The notes: generated by a model not told the origin, from the sequence alone. 64,000 bases of DNA from an uncultured Ruminococcus sp. (GCA_910576995.1 CAJTLC010000001.1:139573-203572); one strand, 5' to 3'; shown: positions 46,973 through 56,367, counted from the stretch's first letter. Program-made: numbers and translations.

Positions 46973-47390
46973 ATCGTCCACCGTCCTCAATAATAATCTC
47001 GCGCTCCGTTTCATTAAGAGCGTTTATTGTAATGTAAATAGTATTTTTCGGTAGGAAATCCGCAATATTTTCCGACCACTCTATCGCTGCAACATTATTT
47101 TCGAAATCGTAGTCATAAAATCCCGAAGATTCAAGATCGTCCTCGTTGGTGATTCTATACATATCGAAATGATAGAGATTGATATCTCCGCAGTATTCAT
47201 TGACAAGCGCAAATGTAGGCGATGAAACATTATCTCCAAGACCGAGACCTATCGCCAGACCTCTTGTGAATGTGGTTTTGCCTGCGCCGAGACCGCCTTT
47301 GTAGGCTATCATATCGCCCGCTTTAAGCTTGCTTCCCAGTTTTTCGGCAAATTTTATAGTTTCCTCCGCCGAATGCGTTATCTTTCTCAT
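46953..47390 (-). CDS. tsaE: tRNA threonylcarbamoyladenosine synthesis ATPase TsaE
   Basis: 145-residue P-loop ATPase that drives the t6A complex. The Walker A GGLGAGKTTFTRG lies near residue 35 and SSPTFALVNEY follows as usual. It overlaps tsaB by 20 bases, and one base separates it from the fhs stop upstream, so it is read from the same transcript. Confidence 0.95.
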   Translation of the reverse strand: MRKITHSAEETIKFAEKLGSKLKAGDMIAYKGGLGAGKTTFTRGLAIGLGLGDNVSSPTFALVNEYCGDINLYHFDMYRITNEDDLESSGFYDYDFENNVAAIEWSENIADFLPKNTIYITINALNETEREIIIEDGGRFAAAWN

Positions 47391-47391
47391 A

Positions 47392-49071
47392 TCAGAACAG
47401 CCCCGTTATGTTACCGCTTATTCCGCAGTCGATATTAAGTGCGGAAGGTTTTTTCGGAAGTCCGGGCATGGTGAGGATATCTCCCGTATAAATAACAACA
47501 AATCCTGCGCCTGCGGAAACGCGCGCGTCCCTTACAGTTATTTTGAAGCCCTTAGGTTTGCCAAGCAGGGAGGGATTATCAGACAGCGAATACTGCGTTT
47601 TTGCAACGCATACCGGCAGATCGCGGAAACCGATCTTTTCGATCTCCTTTATTGATTTTTCAGCCTGCTGAGTATAAGAAACGCCGTCTGCACGGTAAAT
47701 TTCGCGCGCAACTTTTTCAATTTTATCCTTGATCGAGAGATTCAGCGAATAGAGCGTATGGAAGCTCTCCTCGTTGTTTTCGGTAAGAGCTATGGTGTCG
47801 CAAACCTTTTGCGCAAGATCGATACCGCCCTCGCCGCCTTTTGCAAATACTTCGCACATGGAAACGTCAACGCCCATTTCATTGCAGAAATCCTTGATAA
47901 ACTGTATTTCGGCGTCCGTATCCGTATGGAAGCGGTTTATTGCGACTACAACGGGAACATGGAATTTATACATATTCTCGATATGCGTACGCAGATTCTC
48001 AACGCCCTTTTCCAAAGCCCACATATTTTCCTTGCCGAGTTCGTCTTTCGGAACTCTTCCGTTATATTTGAGCGCGCGGATAGTTGCAACAAGAACCACG
48101 CAAGCAGGTTTTAATCCGCCGTATCTGCACTTAATGTCCAAGAATTTTTCCGCGCCCAGATCAGAACCGAAACCTGCTTCTGTAACGCAGTAATCTCCGA
48201 GTTTGAGGGCGAGTTTTGTAGCACGCAGAGAATTGCAGCCGTGAGCGATATTTGCAAAAGGACCGCCGTGTATAAGCGCGGGAGTATTTTCAAGAGTCTG
48301 TACGAGATTGGGTTTAAGAGCGTCTTTCAGCAGAGCCGTCATAGCGCCCGTGCATCCAAGCTGTTCGGCATAAACGGGTTCGCCGTTAAGATCGTATGCG
48401 ACAAGTATATTTCCCAGACGCTTTTTAAGATCGCCAAGATCGGCAGCAAGGCAGAGTATAGCCATTACTTCGGAAGCTACGGTTATATTAAATCCGTCCT
48501 CACGCGGAACTCCGTTAACTTTTCCGCCGAGACCGATTACAATATTTCTGAGCGCACGATCGTTCATATCCATGCATCGCTTGAAAAGGATTCTTCGCTG
48601 GTCTATCCTGAGTTCGTTACCCTGCTGGATATGGTTGTCGAGCATCGCGCAGAGCAGATTATTTGCGGCAGTAATCGCGTGCATATCGCCTGTAAAGTGG
48701 AGATTGATATCTTCCATAGGCACGACCTGAGCGTAACCGCCGCCTGCCGCGCCGCCCTTGATACCGAAAACCGGACCTAATGACGGCTCGCGAAGAGCAA
48801 GAACAGCATTTTTTCCTATTTTATTGATAGCGTCCGCAAGACCTACGCTTACGGTTGTTTTTCCCTCGCCTGCGGGAGTTGGATTTATCGCCGTCACGAG
48901 AATGAGTTTGCCGTCTTCACGGAATGCAAGGCTTGAATAGAGACTTTCCGAAAGTTTTGCCTTATAATGTCCGTACGGTTCGAGATAGTCGCCGGCAATT
49001 CCAAGTTTTGCGGCGATTTCGTTTATTTTCAGCATTTTAGCGTTCTGAGCTATTTCAATATCCGATAGCAT
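47392..49071 (-). CDS. fhs: Formate--tetrahydrofolate ligase
   Basis: 559 residues. ATP-dependent entry of formate into the folate one-carbon pool, important for purines in anaerobes and for acetogenesis where complete. Motifs: [17 protein letters not shown] (P-loop), [20 protein letters not shown], and [11 protein letters not shown]. Length as in clostridial enzymes. GGAGGTCTACATTTT precedes the ATG. It is the first gene of the operon ending with upp and the small membrane protein. Confidence 0.97.
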   Translation of the reverse strand: MLSDIEIAQNAKMLKINEIAAKLGIAGDYLEPYGHYKAKLSESLYSSLAFREDGKLILVTAINPTPAGEGKTTVSVGLADAINKIGKNAVLALREPSLGPVFGIKGGAAGGGYAQVVPMEDINLHFTGDMHAITAANNLLCAMLDNHIQQGNELRIDQRRILFKRCMDMNDRALRNIVIGLGGKVNGVPREDGFNITVASEVMAILCLAADLGDLKKRLGNILVAYDLNGEPVYAEQLGCTGAMTALLKDALKPNLVQTLENTPALIHGGPFANIAHGCNSLRATKLALKLGDYCVTEAGFGSDLGAEKFLDIKCRYGGLKPACVVLVATIRALKYNGRVPKDELGKENMWALEKGVENLRTHIENMYKFHVPVVVAINRFHTDTDAEIQFIKDFCNEMGVDVSMCEVFAKGGEGGIDLAQKVCDTIALTENNEESFHTLYSLNLSIKDKIEKVAREIYRADGVSYTQQAEKSIKEIEKIGFRDLPVCVAKTQYSLSDNPSLLGKPKGFKITVRDARVSAGAGFVVIYTGDILTMPGLPKKPSALNIDCGISGNITGLF

Positions 49072-49143
49072 AAAATGTAGACCTCCTGTCGAATTGGATT
49101 CATTCTTATTATATCACGGAATGTCAATAATTGCAAGAGAAAA

Positions 49144-50547
49144 TTAAATTTCTTTCTCCCCCACAAGATTATTGAGCCAAAGATCGCTCTTCACCATAAA
49201 ATAGCCGATAATGACTTTGAGAAATTCGGAAAGCGTTACAACGGCGAAGAGTATATGAATGTTCAATTTTGTAAGATATGCAAGACAGAATGCAAGAGGT
49301 ATCATGATACCGAATGTGAAGCCGAAATCGAACAGAAAGGTAATTCCTGTTTTTCCGCCGCTGCGGAGAGTGAAATAACAGGCGTTCGTAAATGAGCATA
49401 GCGGCATGGCGATCGCTTGAATAATTATCATGTAGGAGGCAAGGGAGCGTATTTGCGCTTCGGTATTGTATATCATCGGGAAAACATGAGCAAGCGGAAG
49501 TGTGAGAGCTGCAATGATAATAGTGGAAGTTACGCTGAAAAACAGCAGTTTATTATCTACGTCGCGGGCGTCTTTCAGTTTATTTGCGCCAAGCCTTGAG
49601 CCAACGATTATGCCTATACACGCTCCAAGCTGAATGTATACTGTGCTGAATAAATTCGTGATAGTTCCAGATATATTCCGTGCGGCAACGACGTCAAGAC
49701 CGCGTACCGAATAGCATTGTGCGATAGCCGCCATTCCTGCCGCCCAGAAGAATTCGTTGAACAGCAGTGGAATGCCTTTTTTAAGCATACGTATCGTAAG
49801 TTCGGCAGGTATGCGGAAACCTTTGTACAGACCAATCACATATTTATTTCTGTCAGTGTGAGTATGCGCCCAGATAATTACAACAGCGGCTTCGATAAAT
49901 TTGGAAACAACTGTCGCGATAGCTGCTCCGGAAACGCCCATCTGCGGCATTCCGAATTTTCCGAAAATCAGAGCGTAGTCAAGAAGGATATTTACGGCAA
50001 CTGCAAGAACAGAGCCTATCATAGGGATCTTTGTTTCTCCGCATTCACGTACTGCGCTGGAATAAGCCTGACCGACACCGAATGGAAGAAGCCCGATAAG
50101 CATTATAGTCATGTATTCCTTGCCGTATTTGAGAGTGGCGGCAATTTTTTCGGGTGCGTCGTCTTTGCTTAAGAAAAGAGATATAAGCTGATCGTCAAAT
50201 ATGCTGAAAACCGCAGATGCTACAGCTACAATTATCATGCACATAATTAGTCTGAAACGCACTGAAAATTTCTGACCCTCATGATCGCCCTTGCCGAAAA
50301 ACTGCGCGCCGAATATTCCTGCTCCGGAAACTGCGCCGAAAACGGTAATATTAAATACGAATATAAACTGATTTATGATCGAGATCCCATTCATCTGTTC
50401 TGTTCCCGTTTGTCCTATCATGATGTTGTCTATCATGCTGACGAAATTGGTAACAAGATTCTGCAATATCATGGGAACGACCATAAAAAGAACGTTTTTG
50501 TAGAATGTTTTATTGCCTATGTACTTTTTTCTGAATTTTTTAAACAT
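49144..50547 (-). CDS. MATE-family efflux protein (second copy)
   Basis: 467 residues with about twelve helices. Opening VLFMVVPMILQNLVTNFVSM and NIMIGQTGTEQMNGISI identify a multidrug and toxin extrusion exporter of a different subgroup from the one at 40840-42210. Substrate unknown. GGAGAGATT precedes the ATG. It stands alone on its strand between fhs and a divergent promoter. Confidence 0.92.
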   Translation of the reverse strand: MFKKFRKKYIGNKTFYKNVLFMVVPMILQNLVTNFVSMIDNIMIGQTGTEQMNGISIINQFIFVFNITVFGAVSGAGIFGAQFFGKGDHEGQKFSVRFRLIMCMIIVAVASAVFSIFDDQLISLFLSKDDAPEKIAATLKYGKEYMTIMLIGLLPFGVGQAYSSAVRECGETKIPMIGSVLAVAVNILLDYALIFGKFGMPQMGVSGAAIATVVSKFIEAAVVIIWAHTHTDRNKYVIGLYKGFRIPAELTIRMLKKGIPLLFNEFFWAAGMAAIAQCYSVRGLDVVAARNISGTITNLFSTVYIQLGACIGIIVGSRLGANKLKDARDVDNKLLFFSVTSTIIIAALTLPLAHVFPMIYNTEAQIRSLASYMIIIQAIAMPLCSFTNACYFTLRSGGKTGITFLFDFGFTFGIMIPLAFCLAYLTKLNIHILFAVVTLSEFLKVIIGYFMVKSDLWLNNLVGEKEI

Positions 50548-50701
50548 AATCTCTCCTTATGAATTCTTATTTTCGATAATAATAAATACTACCATAATCC
50601 GCATTATTTGTCAATATAGGGACACTATGTGTACAAGATATGATTTATGTGAAAATGAAGTGATGTTTTATAAAATAATTGATTACAATTTGAAATTTGA
50701 C

Positions 50702-50730
50702 TTGACAAATTGAAAAAGCTAATGTATAAT
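50702..50730 (+). promoter_or_regulatory. Promoter of the cohesin-like lipoprotein gene
   Basis: TTGACA at 50702-50707, 17-base spacer, TATAAT at 50725-50730, followed by ATAAG. The stretch is almost identical to the tRNA-Arg promoter at 54409-54437 (TTGACAAATTG and ATGTATAATATA shared). Confidence 0.88.
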
Positions 50731-50789
50731 ATAAGTGGTAACAGACGAGTTGCCTTTGACTTGAAATATTCTTGAAAGGATATGATACC

Positions 50790-51767
50790 ATGAAAAATAT
50801 TACAAAAAAGATAATTGCAGTATTTGCTGTACTTTGTGTGGCTGCTACAAGCATGGCAGGATGCGGAGATAAAAAGAAAAAAGGTTCAGATGAGGCTATT
50901 ACGCAGTATGCTCTTGAGGTCGGAAAATCCAGCGACGGAGAGTCCTTGACTCTCGGCAATACACAGGTTGATCTCAACGCTCCCGATCCTGAGACTTCGG
51001 ACGATGATACATCTTCTGCCGACAACAAAACTTCGGCAAAAGAGGAGGAAGTTGTAGAAGAAGTTACCGATTCTAAAGGTCAGCCGGTTACTGAGGTTGT
51101 GACTGTTACCGATGCGAGCGGAGAAACGGTTACAGACGCTAAGGGTGAAACGGTGACTGAAACCGTTAAGGTCACTACTGTCGTTAAAAAGCCTTCGTCA
51201 AGCGGAAACAGCGGCAATAATAATTCAACAACTCCTTCAAAGTCAAACGGAAACAATAATGATAATAATAACAACAATTCCAACTACACTGCTGCAAACG
51301 ACGGAAGATACTTCATGTGGCTTGATATTTCGAAGAATGAGAATTTCTACTTTGAAGGCGATATGCTGAAAATGTCGTTCAAGGTTAAGGAAAATATCCC
51401 TGACGGCGATTATAAAATAAGAGTTACACACGATCTGTCAAGCATTGCAGGCGTTTCGCTCAATTCAACCAGCAAATCTATCGACGGTACTATCAGAGTA
51501 AATAACGGTGATATTGAACCTGCCGATGTTTCCGGCGAAACAGGAATGGTTCTCTATGGCGACAACATTGCCTGCAAACAGGGCGATACTATTGATTATT
51601 ACATCAACATTAAGAATAATGAAGGTCTTGCTGCGTTCTGTATCTGGGTTTATTTCGACAGCAACGCTCTTGAATTCATAGAGGACGCAGCCTGTGCATC
51701 CGGAGAATTTGAGGAAATCGCTTATGAGACTGAAATAGGAAGTTCAAAGAAAAAGAAAAGCGAATAA
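50790..51767 (+). CDS. Lipoprotein with repeats, linker and a cohesin-like module in permuted order
   Basis: 325 residues. A lipoprotein signal peptide ends in the lipobox SMAGC. An acidic segment is followed by three imperfect copies of VTDxxGExVT (about 100-145) and a Ser/Asn-rich linker (about 155-185). The C-terminal 130 residues look like cohesin pieces in swapped order: first GDMLKMSFKVKENIPDGDYK, which resembles the late strands of a cohesin, then GDTIDYYINIKNNEGLAAF and YFDSNALEFIE, which resemble its early strands. It ends in a lysine tail. It may anchor or bind exported proteins at the cell surface; dockerin binding is not shown. Start at 50790 behind GAAAGGATATGATACC. Confidence 0.75.
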   Translation: MKNITKKIIAVFAVLCVAATSMAGCGDKKKKGSDEAITQYALEVGKSSDGESLTLGNTQVDLNAPDPETSDDDTSSADNKTSAKEEEVVEEVTDSKGQPVTEVVTVTDASGETVTDAKGETVTETVKVTTVVKKPSSSGNSGNNNSTTPSKSNGNNNDNNNNNSNYTAANDGRYFMWLDISKNENFYFEGDMLKMSFKVKENIPDGDYKIRVTHDLSSIAGVSLNSTSKSIDGTIRVNNGDIEPADVSGETGMVLYGDNIACKQGDTIDYYINIKNNEGLAAFCIWVYFDSNALEFIEDAACASGEFEEIAYETEIGSSKKKKSE

Positions 51768-51781
51768 TTAAATTAACGATT

Positions 51782-51825
51782 CCCCGAAAGCAGTAAAATT
51801 AAATTGCTTTCGGGGGTTTTATTTA
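51782..51825 (+). terminator. Terminator of the lipoprotein gene
   Basis: CCCCGAAAGCA pairs with TGCTTTCGGGG, followed by GTTTTATTT. It lies 14 bases after the stop codon. Confidence 0.92.
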
Positions 51826-51874
51826 TAATTATAAAAAATAAATAATAAATATATGAAATTATTCACTTTTAACC

Positions 51875-51904
51875 TTGACATATGATGTGTTTGTATGATA
51901 TAAT
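51875..51904 (+). promoter_or_regulatory. Promoter of glmS
   Basis: TTGACA at 51875-51880, 18-base spacer, TATAAT at 51899-51904. Only about 32 bases remain to the glmS start, so there is no room for a glmS ribozyme. Confidence 0.88.
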
Positions 51905-51943
51905 AAAATTGCATATATTATGCAGAATAGGAGGACACTATCA

Positions 51944-53782
51944 ATGTGTGGAATTGTTGGTTTTACCGGTAATGCACAGGCCGCTCCGGTTCTTTTGGAC
52001 GGTCTTTCCAAGCTTGAATACAGAGGATATGATTCAGCCGGCATTGCAGTTCGCGACGGTGAAGCGGAAGCTACCGTTATAAAGGCGAAAGGCAAGCTGG
52101 AGGTTCTTAAAAAAATGACGAATAACGGCGACGCCGTTCGCGGAAACTGCGGTATAGGACATACGCGCTGGGCTACTCACGGCGAGCCTTCAACAGTTAA
52201 TGCTCATCCCCATGAAAGCGACGATAATAACGTTGTTGCCGTTCATAACGGTATTATTGAAAATTATCAGGAACTTCGCGAAAAACTCACTAAAAGCGGA
52301 TACAGCTTCAAATCGCAGACCGATACGGAAGTTGCTGTTAAGCTGATCGATTACTATTATAAAAAGTATAATCTCGGTCCTGTTGATTCTATCGCGCGCG
52401 CAATGATACGTATAAGAGGTTCTTATGCTCTTTGTGTAATGTTTAATGATCATGCGGGCGAAATTTATACTGCGCGCAAGGACAGTCCAATGATCATAGG
52501 TATCGCAAACGGTGAAACGTATGTTGCCTCCGACGTTCCTGCTATCCTGAAATATACAAGAAGCGTTTACTATATCGGAAATATGGAAATTGCAAAGCTT
52601 ACAAAGGGCGACGTATTTTTTTACAATATTGACCGCGAGGAGATAAGCAAAGAGCTTGTTGAGATAAAGTGGGATGCAGAAGCTGCCGAAAAGGGCGGTT
52701 ATGAACATTTTATGCTCAAAGAAATACACGAGCAACCCAAGGTTATAAGAGATACGATAAATTCAGTTGTAAAGGACGGAAAAATCACTTTCAGCGAGAT
52801 AGGTCTGAGCGATGAAGAAATGGCGAAGCTTCGTCAGATATATATTGTTGCCTGCGGTTCTGCTTATCATGTGGGAATGGCGCTTCAGTATGTTATTGAG
52901 GATTTTACTACTATTCCGGTTCGCGTTGAACTTGCGTCCGAATTCCGCTACAGAAAAATGAAGCTTATGGAGGACAGTCTGGTAATAATTATCAGTCAGT
53001 CTGGCGAAACAGCCGACAGCCTTGCAGCTTTGAGAATGGCTAAGGACAACGGTGTAAAAACTATGGGAATAGTTAACGTTGTAGGCTCTTCGATTGCGCG
53101 TGAAGCTGATAATGTATTTTATACCCTTGCAGGTCCGGAAATTTCGGTTGCCACAACTAAGGCATACAGTACTCAGCTTATCGCGGGTTATCTTCTTGCC
53201 ATGCAGTTTGCCTTTGCAAGAGGAGAAATGGAACAGTCTAAATATGACGAACTCCTTGCTGAACTCGATACGATTCCGGGCAAGATCGAGAAAATACTTG
53301 AAGATAAAGAGCGTATCCAGTGGTATGTAAATAAGTTTGCCGCCTGCAAAGACGCATTCTTTATCGGCAGGGGAATCGACTATGCTATCGGTCTCGAGGG
53401 CAGCCTTAAAATGAAAGAGATCAGCTATATTCATTCGGAGGCATATGCGGCAGGCGAATTGAAGCACGGTCCCATCAGCCTTATCGAAAACGGCATTCCC
53501 GTTATCGGCGTACTGACTCAGCCTGATCTTTACGAAAAGACCGTAAGCAATATGGTTGAAGTGAAGAGCCGCGGCGCTTCACTTATGGGACTTACAACTT
53601 ACGGAAATTACAGCATGGAAGATCTTGCTGATTTCACGGTATATATTCCCCAGACAGATCCTCACTTTGCGGGAAGTTTGTCGGTAATTCCGCTTCAGTT
53701 GCTTGGTTATTACGTTTCCGTGGCTAAAGGATTCGATGTAGACAAGCCCAGAAACCTCGCTAAGAGCGTTACTGTTGAATAA
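51944..53782 (+). CDS. glmS: Glutamine--fructose-6-phosphate aminotransferase (isomerizing)
   Basis: 612 residues. Makes glucosamine-6-phosphate for peptidoglycan. The N-terminal glutaminase begins directly with Cys after the initiator Met (MCGIVGF), followed by KLEYRGYDSAG and GHTRWATHGEP. Two SIS domains follow (CGSAYHVGMAL, ISQSGETADSLAAL), and the protein ends KSVTVE. The start at 51944 follows AGGAGG; an upstream in-frame ATG at 51920 would bury the catalytic Cys and is rejected. Confidence 0.97.
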   Translation: MCGIVGFTGNAQAAPVLLDGLSKLEYRGYDSAGIAVRDGEAEATVIKAKGKLEVLKKMTNNGDAVRGNCGIGHTRWATHGEPSTVNAHPHESDDNNVVAVHNGIIENYQELREKLTKSGYSFKSQTDTEVAVKLIDYYYKKYNLGPVDSIARAMIRIRGSYALCVMFNDHAGEIYTARKDSPMIIGIANGETYVASDVPAILKYTRSVYYIGNMEIAKLTKGDVFFYNIDREEISKELVEIKWDAEAAEKGGYEHFMLKEIHEQPKVIRDTINSVVKDGKITFSEIGLSDEEMAKLRQIYIVACGSAYHVGMALQYVIEDFTTIPVRVELASEFRYRKMKLMEDSLVIIISQSGETADSLAALRMAKDNGVKTMGIVNVVGSSIAREADNVFYTLAGPEISVATTKAYSTQLIAGYLLAMQFAFARGEMEQSKYDELLAELDTIPGKIEKILEDKERIQWYVNKFAACKDAFFIGRGIDYAIGLEGSLKMKEISYIHSEAYAAGELKHGPISLIENGIPVIGVLTQPDLYEKTVSNMVEVKSRGASLMGLTTYGNYSMEDLADFTVYIPQTDPHFAGSLSVIPLQLLGYYVSVAKGFDVDKPRNLAKSVTVE

Positions 53783-53810
53783 TTTGAAGCAAAAAAGTTT
53801 CTTGATTAGG

Positions 53811-53966
53811 TCTTGTTTGAAAAATCCATACATTCGGAAAAACGCCCATAAATCACTGTCTGCGTCGTCGAAAATCTTCGTCAGGCGACAGTATGCCTTC
53901 GGATTCTCTCTTAACATACAGTGATTTCTGTGCATTTTTCCGAATATAGCTATTTTTCAAACAAGC
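53811..53966. repeat. Long palindromic element of a second type (156 bp)
   Basis: CTTGTTTGAAAAAT and ATTTTTCAAACAAG form the ends. The inverted arms continue inward for about 50 bases with few mismatches (ATTCGGAAAAA, AATCACTGT). The centre has a further pair around TCGTCGAAAATCTTCG. It shares only a loose CGAAAAT core with the main repeat family. No coding potential. It lies downstream of glmS. Confidence 0.85.
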
Positions 53967-53999
53967 CCTAGGTTAATGTCATTAAGCTAAGAAAAATTA

Positions 54000-54041
54000 A
54001 AACCGTCATATGATCTGCAATAGATCGTGTGACGGTTTTTA
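54000..54041. terminator. Terminator, probably for glmS
   Basis: AAACCGTCA pairs with TGACGGTTT, with further pairing GATC/GATC inside, followed by TTTT. It lies about 220 bases after the glmS stop, beyond the palindromic element. Confidence 0.8.
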
Positions 54042-54146
54042 TGAATACACTGTAAATTTTATTAAAAAATCCGGACTTTCAAGCCAGATAGTGATATAAT
54101 AATGTCATCTCATATTTGGTTTGAGAGTATTTTTGTTTTTAAATGC

Positions 54147-54178
54147 AAAAAAGTCCGCTATAAACAACGGACTTTTCA
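54147..54178 (-). terminator. Terminator of the tRNA-Lys gene
   Basis: AAAAGTCCG pairs with CGGACTTTT; on the minus strand TTTTTTGC follows. It lies 27 bases past the tRNA-Lys 3' end. Confidence 0.82.
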
Positions 54179-54204
54179 GTGTGCATCTTTTTATAGCATC
54201 AACA

Positions 54205-54280
54205 TGGTGAGACATGAGGGATTTGAACCCTCGACCCTACGCTTAAAAGGCGTATGCTCTACCGGCTGAGCTAATGTCTC
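54205..54280 (-). tRNA. tRNA-Lys (anticodon TTT)
   Basis: On the minus strand the acceptor arm GAGACAT pairs with ATGTCTC, the discriminator is A, and CCA is encoded. The anticodon stem TACGC/GCGTA encloses the loop CTTTTAA, giving TTT (Lys). The T-arm GAGGGTTCAAATCCCTC is normal. A consensus promoter lies at 54293-54321. Confidence 0.97.
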
Positions 54281-54292
54281 ACAACAGTTATT

Positions 54293-54321
54293 ATTATACC
54301 AGAGAATTCTAAATTTGTCAA
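54293..54321 (-). promoter_or_regulatory. Promoter of tRNA-Lys
   Basis: Minus strand TTGACA at 54321-54316, 17-base spacer, TATAAT at 54298-54293, both hexamers matching consensus. Confidence 0.9.
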
Positions 54322-54408
54322 GCATATTTTAAAAAAAAGGCAATTTATATAAAAAAAACATTTTTTTAGAAAATATTAAGTGCATTCGTACATATTTCTA
54401 AATAAACC

Positions 54409-54437
54409 TTGACAAATTGGAAAAGTTGATGTATAAT
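54409..54437 (+). promoter_or_regulatory. Promoter of tRNA-Arg
   Basis: TTGACA at 54409-54414, 17-base spacer, TATAAT at 54432-54437, about 23 bases before the mature tRNA 5' end. Confidence 0.9.
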
Positions 54438-54460
54438 ATATATTGTTGTGAGGACAAAAT

Positions 54461-54537
54461 GTGCTTGTAGCTCAGCTGGATAGAGTGACTGGCTACGAAC
54501 CAGTAGGTCGGGGGTTCGAATCCCTCCAGGCACGCCA
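54461..54537 (+). tRNA. tRNA-Arg (anticodon ACG)
   Basis: Acceptor GTGCTTG pairs with CAGGCAC (one G-U), discriminator G, CCA encoded. The anticodon stem ACTGG/CCAGT encloses CTACGAA, giving ACG, read as ICG for CGN arginine codons. The T-arm is GGGGGTTCGAATCCCTC. It marks the border between the housekeeping genome and the accessory region that follows. Confidence 0.97.
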
Positions 54538-54568
54538 TACTTGTGGAACAAAATAGATGTCCACCCTT

Positions 54569-54595
54569 TAAAGCCCGTAGTTACGGGCTTTATTT
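54569..54595 (+). terminator. Terminator after tRNA-Arg
   Basis: AAAGCCCGTA pairs with TACGGGCTTT around two bases, followed by ATTT. It lies about 30 bases after the tRNA 3' end. Confidence 0.85.
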
Positions 54596-54653
54596 GCATT
54601 TTAGAGGCAAAAAATTCAAGGTCAAAACCATAGATGCTTTTTCGGCATTTTCA

Positions 54654-54682
54654 CGAACAGGAAGGATTCGAACCCTCGCAGA
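54654..54682 (-). other. tRNA T-arm-like remnant
   Basis: On the minus strand GAGGGTTCGAATCCTTC can form a five-pair T-arm with the canonical TTCGAAT loop, but no anticodon arm or CCA surrounds it. It may be a relic of a tRNA 3' end left by integration of a mobile element next to the tRNA-Arg gene. Confidence 0.45.
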
Positions 54683-54770
54683 GGAATATTTAGGAAAAAT
54701 TCAAGGCATATTTGGGAAAAATAATCTCAGATATGCCTTTTTTAATATATAAAATAGTACCTAAAGTTTT

Positions 54771-54829
54771 AAAAGCCGTTTTGTCTAATATCACGAATTA
54801 AAGTGATGTTAAACAAAGCGGCTTTTTTT
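54771..54829. terminator. Long hairpin with T-run in the accessory region
   Basis: AAAGCCG...TAATATCAC pairs with GTGATGTTA...CGGCTTT, followed by a run of T. No gene lies directly before it, so it may be a relic terminator. Confidence 0.7.
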
Positions 54830-54850
54830 GTTTCCGAAGGGAGGAAATAG

Positions 54851-55129
54851 TTAAAATTTAACAGTACGCTTAATCACAAGCAAAGCAGCTATGACACACG
54901 TGAGATCATCGTTGAGAAAGTGATCACGCTTTACGAGGAAAGTTTTTTAGAGCTGAAGGATCATCCTCTGCGCGATAATCCGTATATCGCCCAAAACCGT
55001 GACCTGATGTATATCGACAGCAATGATACCGCACATTGTCTGCTTATGGTTGACTATGACAGCGGAGATGGTATGCTGGTGGAATCCGAAGGCAGTAATT
55101 ATGCTCGAAAGTCACAGTTTATGTTGTAA
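54851..55129 (+). pseudogene. Fragment of a conserved mobile-element protein, N-terminus lost
   Basis: About 92 codons are open between an in-frame TAG at 54848 and the stop at 55127-55129. The peptide includes TLYEESFLELKDHPLRDNPY, then IAQNRDLMYIDSNDTAHC and LLMVDYDSGDGMLVESEGSN. It has no start codon with a ribosome site and looks like the C-terminal part of a DUF6329-like protein carried by integrative elements (name given with low certainty). Its last codons run into the YD-repeat gene fragment, a sign of recombination. Confidence 0.55.
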
Positions 55130-56367
55130 AAAGTTATCAGAGTTTGTCCGCTGTCAGCGATGCATCGACTTTTGTAAATAATTTCAGCATCGATTCTGTA
55201 ATCAATGAAGCTGATTACGCAATGACTGTTTACACCTACTATCCGGCAAGCGAAACAGCAGAAATCGCAGGTCTTATCCGCACAATTACAGACGCCGAGG
55301 GGAATGTGACCGAGTATACTTACGGTACTTCCGGTTATGCAAAGGGACTTCCGATTAAAAAGGAAATTAAGGACGGAAATATTGTTGTAAACTCGGTCGA
55401 ATACGAGTACAATTCACAGCTTCAGGTGTCTAAAGAAAAGACAAGCGTTGATATTTCTAAAAATATTTATGCTGTCAAAGAATACGAATACGACAAGTTC
55501 AACAATGTTACAAAGACAAAGGATTTTGGTACAGGTTCAACTGCTGCAATTACGATTTCAGAATACGATAAGTTAAGCAGAAAAACTGCCGAATATGCAC
55601 CTAATTTCTCAGCCGACAAGAGCCACGGAACGCTGACGACTTACTATCCAAGCGGAGCGGTAAAAACTCAGACCGACGCACTTGGAAACGTGACTTCTTT
55701 CAAATATGACGCATACGGCAAGGCAATTGAAAAGACCAATCCCGACGGTACGATCAGCGTTACCGAATACGACGGTTTGCAGCGTGAAATTGCAGCGTAT
55801 TTCAAGTCAAGCGCCAATGCCGATAATCAGATTTTAACATCAACGGCATACGAGTTTGTTAGTGGAAAACTTAGAACAATCAAGACCACCTACATCACCG
55901 CTGAAAAGCAGGTTGTTAGCGAAACTCTTGCCGATTTCAGAGGAAATACAGTTGAAGAAAAAATTAACGGCGAGACTAAAAGAACGTGCGAATATTACGC
56001 AAACGGACAGCTGAAAAGTCAGACTGACGCTTTGGGAAATACCACAAAATATGAGTACAATTACCTTAACAAGCTGACCAAAACTTCTTCGCCTTTCGAG
56101 GGCGATAAGTACTCTGTTACTGAAAATCAGTACGACAAAAACGGCAATATTATCAAGGTTATTCAGAACGTTGACGATAACAAAAACAGCGTTACTGTGA
56201 ATCAGTACAACGCTATGGGACTGCTTGAAAAGGTAATTCTCAGCGACGGTACTGCAAACGGTGAAAAGAACATCACAAAATATTTCTACAACAACGCAGG
56301 CGTTCAAATCAAGATGTATACAGGTATGTCGTCCGAATACGATAACTCATATCTATTCCAAAAGTGA
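55099..56367 (+). pseudogene. YD-repeat/RHS polymorphic toxin, N-side fragment
   Basis: About 420 open codons of a YD-repeat protein on +, without a proper start: the frame opens after a stop at 55096 and reads YVVKSYQSLSAVSDASTF before the repeats. Clear repeats include TDAEGNVTEYTYGTSGYAK, TDALGNVTSFKYDAYGKA and TDALGNTTKYEYNYLNKL. It ends abruptly at SSEYDNSYLFQK, where the sequence runs into the end of the inverted RHS core. In intact proteins this region forms the shell that encloses the C-terminal toxin. The N-terminal export part is absent here. Confidence 0.82.

Noticed and set aside
51825..51944. Possible glmS ribozyme
   Set aside because: The space between promoter and start is too short.
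52763..53467. 234-codon open frame on the minus strand
   Set aside because: Antisense to the SIS domains of glmS.
54366..54599. Minus-strand frame reading VPGGIRTPDLLVRSQSLYPA
   Set aside because: Antisense of the tRNA-Arg gene; this peptide is a well-known false protein arising from tRNA genes.
54543..54752. Plus-strand 69-codon frame containing SRTGRIRTLAEEYLGK
   Set aside because: Runs over a terminator and antisense of the tRNA T-arm relic; no ribosome site or family.
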